A stretch of DNA of 6,431 nucleotides from Planctomycetales bacterium (GTDB taxonomy: Bacteria; Planctomycetota; Planctomycetia; Pirellulales; UBA7805), in the NCBI GenBank assembly GCA_011772275.1, contig WVZU01000142.1, positions 1,722 through 8,152 on the forward strand. Direction: 5' to 3'. Both the position numbers and the translations under genes were made by a program. Under the pieces are notes generated by a model. It did no database searches, had not been told where the DNA came from, and worked only from the letters and a program-made list of their open reading frames with translations. This document shows positions 1 to 5,716 of the stretch, in pieces; the first letter of the stretch is position 1, and each line of letters opens with the position of its first letter.

Positions 1-60
1 CTTCAGCCCTGGCGATCGCGCGTGGTGCTGTTTGTTGAGTGTTGTTCCGCCGCCAGTCAT

Positions 61-77
61 CCAGGGCTAAAGCCAGG
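61..77. repeat. Small TAAA-type hairpin
   Basis: GGCT (65-68) and AGCC (71-74) pair around AA, giving the core GGCTAAAGCC. An outer CC (61-62) and GG (76-77) can extend the stem past a mismatch. Alone this is weak. It matters because the next two hairpins share the same TAAA centre, which suggests one repeat family. Confidence 0.35.
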
Positions 78-85
78 CAGCGGGA

Positions 86-103
86 AGCCCCGTAAACGGG
101 GCT
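86..103. repeat. GC-rich hairpin with TAAA loop
   Basis: AGCCCCG (86-92) pairs perfectly with CGGGGCT (97-103) around a TAAA loop, a 7-bp stem of mostly G-C pairs. A T7 run follows at 111-117, but 7 bases separate it from the stem, so it is a poor intrinsic terminator on the plus strand. I read it as one unit of a REP-like hairpin family. It could still terminate transcription entering from the left. Confidence 0.55.
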
Positions 104-129
104 CGACACATTTTTTTACGCGACCTCGA

Positions 130-149
130 CCCCGTGCTAAAGCACGGGG
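130..149. repeat. Perfect REP-like palindrome with TAAA centre
   Basis: CCCCGTGCT (130-138) and AGCACGGGG (141-149) form a perfect 9-bp inverted repeat around AA. The bases after it read CTATGAGGATG. I recall hairpins of this form as abundant intergenic repeats in planctomycete genomes, but that is from memory and was not checked. There is no T-run after the stem, so a repeat role fits better than a terminator. Confidence 0.6.
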
Positions 150-473
150 CTATGAGGATGGAACCGAAAAGGCGTGGGGTGCGACGACAACCAGTTACTG
201 CAATCGGCTAAGGTGTTACTCAATTTTTACGTTTTTAAACAGCCCAACCGCGCCGCAGGGTTCGGCGATCGCTGCCTGCGTCGAAAGTCCTGGCGATTTT
301 CGCTCGACCGGCACCAGCGAACGTTCAGGCCTGTCCCAGGAGTCGCACCCTTGAAAATCGGCGCGGCATGCATGGGAACCGATGGCGATTTTCCATTCCC
401 GCTCACGTGCAGGTCATGGGTATTTGATTGGCGAGCCGGCGGGCGGCTGCAAAGTTTGTCTGAATGCTAACCA

Positions 474-479
474 GAGGGG
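474..479 (+). promoter_or_regulatory. Shine-Dalgarno site that decides the phhB start
   Basis: GAGGGG lies 9 bases before the ATG at 489, a normal distance, but touches the in-frame ATG at 480, which is too close for ribosome placement. It therefore favours 489 over 480 as the start. Confidence 0.6.
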
Positions 480-488
480 ATGCGACCT

Positions 489-860
489 ATGGAGACACTG
501 ACCAGCGATCAACTCACGAAAAAAAAATGTCTACCTTGTGAGGGGGGCGTGCAGCCCTACACGGCGGCTGAATCCGCAGACCAGCTTGGCCAGTTGGATG
601 GCTGGTATCTGACGCACGAGGGACAGCGGATCCGCAAGGACTGGACGGTCCGGCACTTCATGGCCGGGCTCGATTTCTTCAACCGGGTCGCCGAGGTGGC
701 TGAGGAGGACGGCCATCACCCGGACCTGCATATCGCGGGGTACCGCAACGTATCGATCGAGCTGTGGACGCATGCCATTGGAGGGCTCTCGGAAAACGAT
801 TTCATCCTGGCGGCGAAAATCGACCGGATTCCGATCGATCGAAAGCCCGATGTCCAGTAA
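489..860 (+). CDS. phhB: Pterin-4a-carbinolamine dehydratase (PCD/DCoH family)
   Basis: Members of this small cytosolic family dehydrate 4a-hydroxytetrahydrobiopterin to quinonoid dihydropterin, recycling the cofactor of aromatic amino-acid hydroxylases. The 123-residue product has the family signature: HHPD at 76-79 with the catalytic His pair, Tyr85, then T94-H95 with the third active-site His, followed by GGLSENDFILAAKID (98-112). The H-to-H spacing is one residue longer than in mammalian PCD as I recall it. The N-terminal CLPCEGG (14-20) is common in bacterial members. The length is close to the usual 100-120 residues. The Shine-Dalgarno spacing favours ATG 489; an in-frame ATG at 480 would add three residues. 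An A9 run (519-527) encodes three lysines. No phenylalanine hydroxylase is visible here, so the physiological substrate is unknown. The gene is separated by 294 bases from the pilus genes and is probably not functionally linked to them. Confidence 0.93.
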   Translation: METLTSDQLTKKKCLPCEGGVQPYTAAESADQLGQLDGWYLTHEGQRIRKDWTVRHFMAGLDFFNRVAEVAEEDGHHPDLHIAGYRNVSIELWTHAIGGLSENDFILAAKIDRIPIDRKPDVQ

Positions 861-922
861 ACGCCGTAATGGAGGCGGCGGCTGGACCGTTTGCCTGGCC
901 TTGAACTAGAATGGAAATGGGT

Positions 923-964
923 CGTTTCGTGATGTCGGCGACGTTCGTCGCCGTCTTCGAAACG
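923..964. promoter_or_regulatory. Two-tier inverted repeat
   Basis: An inner perfect dyad, CGGCGACG (936-943) and CGTCGCCG (946-953) around TT, sits inside an outer perfect 7-bp repeat, CGTTTCG (923-929) and CGAAACG (958-964). The interior loops are 6 and 4 bases, so 15 pairs form in total. No T-run follows, so it is not a standard intrinsic terminator. It could protect the phhB 3' end as RNA. It could also act as a DNA dyad for an activator, since it lies about 175-215 bases upstream of the transcription start inferred for the pilus operon, a distance used by sigma-54 enhancer sites. Confidence 0.55.
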
Positions 965-1111
965 CGGTTCACCGCCAGGCCGAAACGGCGGGTCGTCAGT
1001 CGTTACCGAGCAGAGGTCTTTTCACTGTGGAAGCCGCCCCCAGCCGGCGGGCGGAGCATCGGTCCGGTTGCCACCTGTGCCGTCCTTCGCGCGGCGGCTT
1101 GGTGACCGGAG

Positions 1112-1127
1112 CGGCAGGCTGATTGCG
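1112..1127 (+). promoter_or_regulatory. Sigma-54-type (-24/-12) promoter candidate
   Basis: GGCA (1113-1116) and TTGC (1123-1126) have exactly the spacing of the RpoN consensus TGGCAC-N5-TTGC. Both invariant dinucleotides, GG and GC, are present and 12 bases apart. The flanking positions match poorly: C for T before GG, G for C after GGCA, and G for A/T after TTGC. Placing C1126 at -12 puts transcription start near 1138, about 17 bases before the first ATPase gene. Known type IV pilin genes use RpoN in some bacteria, which makes this plausible, but it rests on pattern matching alone. Confidence 0.4.
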
Positions 1128-1154
1128 CAACGGTCCTTGTCCGAGCATTGAAAT

Positions 1155-2867
1155 ATGTCGACCAGCATGGGTAGTTTTGCCGACATTCTCCTGCGTCAGG
1201 GCGTGATCGGCCCGGATCAGTTGAACGAGGCCGAGGCGATGGCCCGCGAGTCGGCCACCAGCGTGGGTGACGCGCTGGTCCGGCTGGGCTACGCCACCGG
1301 CGACGACGTGATGCGGGCGGTTGCCGAAGAGCATCATCTGGACTACGTGAACCTGGAAGAGGTTGTGATCCCGGCGGCGGTGATCGAACTGGTTCCCGAA
1401 TCGGTGGCTCGTGAAAACGTCATCCTCCCCATGTCCGACGAAGGGGAGGCCCTCCGCGTGATCGTCAGCGATCCGCTGGACCTGGACACCTTCGACAAGC
1501 TGCGTTTTATCTTGAACCGCAAGATCGAGATCGCGCTGGCTCCGCGGGAGAGCATCCTCCAGGCCATCAATCAGTACTACGGCGCGCTGGACGGCGAGAG
1601 CGCCGACTCGATGCTGCAGGATTTCACCGATACGGCGATCGATTTCACCGAAACCGAGGCGATGGAGGCGGCTGCCGAAGAGGAGATCGACGAAACCAGC
1701 GCGCCGATCGTCCGCCTGGCCAACTTGATCATCAACGAAGCGGTGCAGTTGCGGGCCTCGGACATTCACGTTGAACCGTTCGAAGACCGCGTCCGCATTC
1801 GCTACCGCATTGATGGCGTGTTGATCGAACGGGACAGTCCCCCCCGACGCTTGCTGGGCGCCCTGCTGTCCCGGATCAAGATCATGGGCAAAATGGATAT
1901 CGCCGAACGCCGGCGGACCCAGGATGGGCGGATCAAGGTGACGGTGGGCGATAAAGAGCTGGATCTGCGGGTGAGCATGTTGCCCACCAACCATGGCCAG
2001 TCGTGCGTGATGCGGCTGTTGGACAAGGACAACATCAAGATCGGCGTCCGCCAGTTGGGGTTGTCTGAGACCGATTTCCAGACGTTTTACAACCTGATCA
2101 AACGGCCCAACGGGATTTTCCTGGTGACCGGGCCGACCGGTTCCGGCAAGACCACCACGCTCTACGCGGCACTGAACGAAATGAACTCGCCAGACCGCAA
2201 GATCATCACGGCGGAGGACCCGGTGGAATATTATCTGCCGGGTATCAACCAGGTGGAAGTCAAGCACGCCATTGGGTTGGACTTCGCTCGCATCATTCGG
2301 TCCGTGTTGCGGCAAGCGCCCAATATCATTCTGGTGGGCGAAATGCGCGACACGGAGACGGCCGAAATGGGCATCCAGGCCTCGCTGACCGGGCACCTGG
2401 TCTTCAGCACCCTGCACACCAACGATGCCCCCAGCGCCCTGACGCGACTGATTGACATGGGCGTGCCGCCCTACCTGGTCGCCAGCAGTATCCTGGCCGT
2501 GATGGCTCAACGGCTGGTCCGCGTGGTCTGCACGAAGTGCAAGACCAGCATCCAGCCCAGCAAGACCGTGCTGGATGCCGCCGGCATCACGGCGGAAATG
2601 GCCAGGAACGCAACCTTCGTCAAGGGCAAAGGCTGTGGAAACTGCCAGAACAAGGGCTTTCGCGGGCGGATTGGGATTTACGAACTGATGGTCATGTCGC
2701 CCAAGTTGCGGGCCCTGGCCTTCGATAACGCGCCCAGCCAGGAGGTTCGCAAACAGGCGGTCAACGAGGGGATGAGCACCCTCTATGACGACGGCATCCG
2801 CAAGGTGCTCAGCGGGATCACAACCCTGGACGAGGTCTACCGAGTCGCCAAGCAGGTGGAGGAGTAA
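1155..2867 (+). CDS. pilB: GspE/PulE/PilB-family assembly ATPase (first copy)
   Basis: This cytoplasmic hexameric ATPase powers pilin or pseudopilin assembly through a PilC/GspF platform. The 570 residues comprise a degenerate MshEN-like domain (about 7-142), an acidic linker (148-180, 13 acidic and no basic residues), the N2 domain starting near SAPIVRLAN (182-190) with SDIHVEPFED (202-211), and the RecA-like motor. Motor motifs are Walker A GPTGSGKTT (326-334, Lys332), the Asp box AEDPVEY (353-359, Glu354), Walker B ILVGEMRD (392-399, Glu396) and the His box (411-424, His414 and His421). Two CxxC pairs (459/462 and 494/497) form the zinc site typical of GspE/PilB. The residues before Walker B read RQAPN where the other two ATPases have RQDPD. 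A stop codon at 1149-1151 limits the start to ATG 1155; Met5 is an alternative, and no good ribosome site precedes either. It leads a block with pilT three bases downstream. GspE and PilB cannot be told apart by sequence here. Confidence 0.93.
   Translation: MSTSMGSFADILLRQGVIGPDQLNEAEAMARESATSVGDALVRLGYATGDDVMRAVAEEHHLDYVNLEEVVIPAAVIELVPESVARENVILPMSDEGEALRVIVSDPLDLDTFDKLRFILNRKIEIALAPRESILQAINQYYGALDGESADSMLQDFTDTAIDFTETEAMEAAAEEEIDETSAPIVRLANLIINEAVQLRASDIHVEPFEDRVRIRYRIDGVLIERDSPPRRLLGALLSRIKIMGKMDIAERRRTQDGRIKVTVGDKELDLRVSMLPTNHGQSCVMRLLDKDNIKIGVRQLGLSETDFQTFYNLIKRPNGIFLVTGPTGSGKTTTLYAALNEMNSPDRKIITAEDPVEYYLPGINQVEVKHAIGLDFARIIRSVLRQAPNIILVGEMRDTETAEMGIQASLTGHLVFSTLHTNDAPSALTRLIDMGVPPYLVASSILAVMAQRLVRVVCTKCKTSIQPSKTVLDAAGITAEMARNATFVKGKGCGNCQNKGFRGRIGIYELMVMSPKLRALAFDNAPSQEVRKQAVNEGMSTLYDDGIRKVLSGITTLDEVYRVAKQVEE
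2858..2864 (+). promoter_or_regulatory. Shine-Dalgarno site for pilT
   Basis: GGAGGAG lies in the last codons of the preceding ATPase gene, 6 bases before the GTG at 2871. It is the strongest ribosome site in the window and supports the GTG start. Being inside the upstream gene, it also points to coupled translation of the two. Confidence 0.8.
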
Positions 2868-2870
2868 GGC

Positions 2871-3971
2871 GTGGGCACGATTTTGATCGAAAAACTGCTG
2901 GCGGCGGCTATCAAGCAGGGGACCAGTGACATCCACATCACCGTCGGCCAGCCGCCCGTCTTTCGCCTCGACGGCCGCATGCGCAAGCTGGACACCAAAA
3001 CGCTGGAAGCGGACGACACGGCCGCCTTGATGAAGAGCATCACGCCGGACCGCTGGCAAAACGAGCTGCAGGAGGTGGGCAGTGCCGATTTCGGTTTCTC
3101 CTTCGGCGAAGATACCCGCTTCCGGGTCTCGGTCTTCAAACAGCGGGGGATGGTCGCCATGGTCTTGCGGCAGATCCCCAACAAGCTGCTGACGATCGAA
3201 CAGTTGGGACTGCCTCCGATCTGTCAGCACCTCTGCATGCGCCCCCGCGGCCTGTTCCTGGTGACCGGACCCACTGGATCGGGGAAGAGCACCACCCTGG
3301 CCAGCATGATCAATTACATCAACGAAAACGCCGACCACCACATCATCACCATCGAAGACCCCATCGAATTCGTTCACAACCACAAACGTTCGACGGTCAA
3401 CCAGCGTGAAATCGGCGTCGACGTGCCGAACTTTGCCGAGGCGATTCGCCGCGCCTTGCGCCAGGATCCCGACGTGATTCTGGTGGGCGAAATGCGCGAT
3501 CTGGAGACGATCGAGGCCGCGATCAGCGCGGCAGAGACGGGGCACGTCGTCTTCGGGACCCTCCATACCACCGGGGCCCAGGGGACCGTCAACCGGATCA
3601 TCGACGCCTTTCCCACCAACCAGCAGGAACAAATTCGCACTCAGCTGTCCACCTCGATCATCGGGATCCTCTCCCAGGCCTTGTTGCCCAAAGCGGGCGG
3701 CGGCCGAGTGGCGGCTTACGAAATGCTGGTCATGACCCCCGGCATCTCCAACCTCATCCGGGAAAACAAAACCTTCCGCATCAATTCATCCATCCAAACC
3801 GGCCAGAAACATGGCATGCAGCTGTTGGACGACCACCTCTTTCGGCTGTGGAAAGAGGAGCTATGCACGCGCGAGGAGGTCCTGGGAAAAGCCAACGATC
3901 CGGCCGAACTGGCCAGTAAGATCGCCAATGCGGAAAAAGGGATCCTCAGCGACGAAGACGAAGAAGATTGA
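2871..3971 (+). CDS. pilT: Type IV pilus retraction ATPase PilT
   Basis: PilT is a cytoplasmic hexameric motor that depolymerises pili, giving twitching motility and DNA uptake. The 366-residue product has the PilT layout without MshEN or zinc domains: a PAS-like N-terminal domain including TSDIHITVGQPPVFRLDG (18-35), Walker A GPTGSGKST (133-141, Lys139), the Asp box TIEDPIEF (160-167, Glu162), Walker B VILVGEMRD (202-210, Glu207) and the His box ETGHVVFGTLHTTGA (222-236, His225 and His232). The C-terminal motif read as AIRNLI in studied PilTs is GISNLI here (291-296), so the Arg is Ser. The protein ends in the acidic tail DEDEED (361-366). The length is near the usual 340-370. The GTG start is fixed by a strong Shine-Dalgarno site. 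Three-base gaps on both sides place it in one transcript with the assembly ATPases, an intimate pairing of opposing motors. A pseudopilus role without retraction cannot be excluded. Confidence 0.93.
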   Translation: MGTILIEKLLAAAIKQGTSDIHITVGQPPVFRLDGRMRKLDTKTLEADDTAALMKSITPDRWQNELQEVGSADFGFSFGEDTRFRVSVFKQRGMVAMVLRQIPNKLLTIEQLGLPPICQHLCMRPRGLFLVTGPTGSGKSTTLASMINYINENADHHIITIEDPIEFVHNHKRSTVNQREIGVDVPNFAEAIRRALRQDPDVILVGEMRDLETIEAAISAAETGHVVFGTLHTTGAQGTVNRIIDAFPTNQQEQIRTQLSTSIIGILSQALLPKAGGGRVAAYEMLVMTPGISNLIRENKTFRINSSIQTGQKHGMQLLDDHLFRLWKEELCTREEVLGKANDPAELASKIANAEKGILSDEDEED

Positions 3972-3974
3972 TTC

Positions 3975-5699
3975 ATGGCAGTCAGACGCATCGGACAAAT
4001 CCTGGTCGATCTGGGCTTCATTGACGAGAAGCAATTGGAGCAGCTGTTGATGGAACAGCACGAGCGGCCGACCGAACTGATCGGTCAGATCGCCATGGAC
4101 CTGGACATGATCACCGATATCCAGCTGGCTCAGGGCCTCGCCGAACAGATGGGACTGCAGGTCGTCAATCTGGAAGAGACGGTGGTCCAGCCGGAGGTCC
4201 TCTCGCAGATTACCGAACCGATGGCTCAGCTGTATCGCATCGTGCCCGTGGCCTTCAACCAAGACGACCACGTGTTGACGATCGCCATGTGCGATCCGCA
4301 GCGGCTGTCGATTCTGGACGAACTGCGGACTTTCCTCGGTTACGACGTGCGGCCGCTGGTCGCCACCGAATCGGACGTGCTGCAGGCCCTGGATCGCTAC
4401 TACGCGGCCTCGGAAGACAGCTTCGAAAGCCTGGTCACCGACATGGAGGAAGACGAAGAGCTGAGCGAGGCAGCCGGCGCGTTGACGGCCGATGGGCCGA
4501 TTGATCTGACCAGCGTCGAGGCGCTGGCCGACAGCGCGCCGGTCCGCAAGCTGCTGAACATGGTCCTGCTGCTGGCCATCAAGGACCACGCCAGCGACTT
4601 GCATTTCGAACCCTTTGAGGACGAATTTCGGATTCGGGTCAAGGCGGACGGGATCCTGTACGAAATGGTCCCCCCCCCGCGACACCTGGCGTTCGCGATC
4701 ACCACCCGCATCAAGGTGATGGCCAACCTGGATATCGCCGAACGCCGGATGCCCCAGGACGGGCGGATCGAGCTGACGGTGGGGGGGCACCCGGTCGATT
4801 TGCGGGTCTCGGTCCTGCCCACGATGTTCGGCGAAAGCGTCGTGCTGCGGATCCTGGACCGCACCAACGTCGATCTCGACCTGGTCAACCTGGGCATGCC
4901 GCCGGACGTTCTCCAGTTGTTCCGGCAGCGGATCAATAAGCCCAACGGGATCGTGCTGGTGACGGGCCCTACGGGATCGGGCAAGACAACCACGCTCTAC
5001 GGCGCACTGGTCGAATTGAATAAGATCGAGGACAAGTTGATCACTACCGAGGATCCGGTCGAATACGACATCGACGGGTTGATCCAGTGTCCGATCGACA
5101 CCGCCGTGGGAAACACCTTTGCCAGTTGCCTGCGGGCCATCCTGCGGCAAGATCCCGACAAGATCCTGGTGGGCGAAATTCGCGACCTGGAGACGGCCGA
5201 GATTGCCGTGCAGGCCTCGCTGACCGGGCACCTGGTCTTCAGCACGCTGCACACCAACGACGCGCCCAGCACGATCACCCGTTTGCGGAACATGGGCGTG
5301 CCCCCCTTCCTGATCACCGCCACGCTGGAGGCCGTGCTGGCCCAGCGACTGGTCCGCCGCATTTGCAGCTCGTGCAAGGAAGAGACCTCGTTGACGCCCG
5401 AAATGTTGACCGAGCTGCAGTTGGCGCCTGAGGACGTGGCCGGCAAGAAAATTTACAAGGGCCGTGGGTGCGACACGTGCAACAACACCGGGTATCGTGG
5501 GCGAGTGGGATTGTACGAGCTGATGGAAGTCAATGACGAAGCGCGGGACTTGATCATTCAAGGCGCTTCGACGGAAGTGCTGCGGGAGTCGGCCAAGCGG
5601 AACACCATGATCCCCTTGCGGGATGCCGGCCTGCTCCGCGCCTTTGAAGGCGTGACGACCGTGGAAGAAATCATTCGGGAAACGATCCTGGAGGCGTAA
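3975..5699 (+). CDS. pilB: GspE/PulE/PilB-family assembly ATPase (second copy)
   Basis: This is a paralogue of the ATPase at 1155-2867 with the same overall plan and 574 residues. The MshEN domain holds two 24-residue repeats (5-28 and 35-58); the first keeps the c-di-GMP consensus closely: R5, G7, G14, L21, L25 and Q28. An acidic linker (147-165, 10 of 19 acidic) leads to N2 with ASDLHFEPFED (206-216). Motor motifs are Walker A GPTGSGKTT (331-339, Lys337), the Asp box TEDPVEY (358-364, Glu359), Walker B ILVGEIRD (397-404, Glu401) and the His box (416-429, His419 and His426). Zinc-site cysteines are 464/467 and 499/502. A C9 run (4670-4678) and a G7 run (4781-4787) lie upstream of Walker A. 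ATG 3975 follows the pilT stop by 3 bases with only a weak GA-rich ribosome site, so coupling to pilT is likely. It is the ATPase nearest to pilC and, by motif quality, the best candidate for a c-di-GMP-controlled motor. All catalytic residues look intact. Confidence 0.93.
   Translation: MAVRRIGQILVDLGFIDEKQLEQLLMEQHERPTELIGQIAMDLDMITDIQLAQGLAEQMGLQVVNLEETVVQPEVLSQITEPMAQLYRIVPVAFNQDDHVLTIAMCDPQRLSILDELRTFLGYDVRPLVATESDVLQALDRYYAASEDSFESLVTDMEEDEELSEAAGALTADGPIDLTSVEALADSAPVRKLLNMVLLLAIKDHASDLHFEPFEDEFRIRVKADGILYEMVPPPRHLAFAITTRIKVMANLDIAERRMPQDGRIELTVGGHPVDLRVSVLPTMFGESVVLRILDRTNVDLDLVNLGMPPDVLQLFRQRINKPNGIVLVTGPTGSGKTTTLYGALVELNKIEDKLITTEDPVEYDIDGLIQCPIDTAVGNTFASCLRAILRQDPDKILVGEIRDLETAEIAVQASLTGHLVFSTLHTNDAPSTITRLRNMGVPPFLITATLEAVLAQRLVRRICSSCKEETSLTPEMLTELQLAPEDVAGKKIYKGRGCDTCNNTGYRGRVGLYELMEVNDEARDLIIQGASTEVLRESAKRNTMIPLRDAGLLRAFEGVTTVEEIIRETILEA
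4670..4678 (+). repeat. C9 homopolymer inside the second ATPase gene
   Basis: Nine consecutive C bases encode the V-P-P-P-R stretch of the N2 domain. Loss of one C would bring a TGA at 4717-4719 into frame. Gain of one C would lead to a TAA at 4937-4939. Both stops fall before Walker A, which starts at 4965, so slippage would switch the motor off. The first ATPase has a C7 run at the matching place (1839-1845). This may be a contingency tract or merely proline codon choice. Confidence 0.5.
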
Positions 5700-5716
5700 A
5701 GATGCCGTCACGGCGA

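Larger units (their letters stand above)
1..479. other. Non-coding region upstream of phhB
   Basis: I see no convincing gene in this stretch. One frame stays open from position 1 to 354, but it reads straight through three hairpins, has no Shine-Dalgarno site, and its translation looks like no protein family I know. The first 150 bases hold the TAAA-loop hairpins listed separately. An AT-rich patch at about 210-240, which includes two T5 runs, stands out from the GC-rich surroundings and could hold a promoter, but I cannot place convincing -35 and -10 boxes. The 11-base string TGGCGATTTTC occurs at 291-301 and 383-393, and the palindromic octamer GCGATCGC occurs at 12-19 and 265-272. The end of an upstream gene could lie before about position 38, but nothing supports one. 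Confidence 0.6.
861..1154. other. Structured gap between phhB and the ATPase cluster
   Basis: This gap is GC-rich and dense in inverted repeats. Besides the large stem at 923-964, GCCG-AAA-CGGC pairs at 979-989, CCGCCC (1034-1039) can pair with GGGCGG (1049-1054), and AAGCCGCC (1031-1038) is a perfect complement of GGCGGCTT (1093-1100). A 64-codon open frame at 911-1105 has no ribosome site and runs through these structures, so I do not call it a gene. The last 45 bases hold a sigma-54-like promoter sequence. The gap most likely contains the phhB 3' end and the control region of the pilus operon. Confidence 0.6.

Noticed and set aside
86..117. Intrinsic terminator from the 86-103 hairpin and the T7 run
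   Set aside because: Seven bases separate the stem from the T-run, too far for a standard intrinsic terminator. I listed it as a repeat hairpin instead.
22..354. 110-codon open frame on the plus strand
   Set aside because: It runs through three perfect hairpins, lacks a ribosome site, and its translation shows no recognisable domain or composition typical of a protein.
1010..1030. Possible c-di-GMP (GEMM) riboswitch upstream of the pilus genes
   Set aside because: A GTTACCGA string recalls the 3' part of GEMM-I, and such a riboswitch would suit the context. The other conserved parts, such as CGCAAAGCC, are missing, and the pairing layout does not fit.
911..1105. 64-codon open frame between phhB and the first ATPase
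   Set aside because: There is no Shine-Dalgarno site before ATG 911, and the frame crosses the nested inverted repeats. No family resemblance is visible.
996..3632. 878-codon open frame on the minus strand
   Set aside because: It lies antisense to the first ATPase and most of pilT, both of which have intact catalytic motifs. Its repeated His/Gln/Asp-rich phrases are the reverse reading of Walker B and neighbouring motifs. Long antisense frames are expected with GC-rich third positions.
3861..5711. 616-codon open frame on the minus strand
   Set aside because: It is antisense to the second ATPase and shares the same phrase types as the other antisense frame, because both are the reverse of related motor motifs. 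There is no independent sign of coding.
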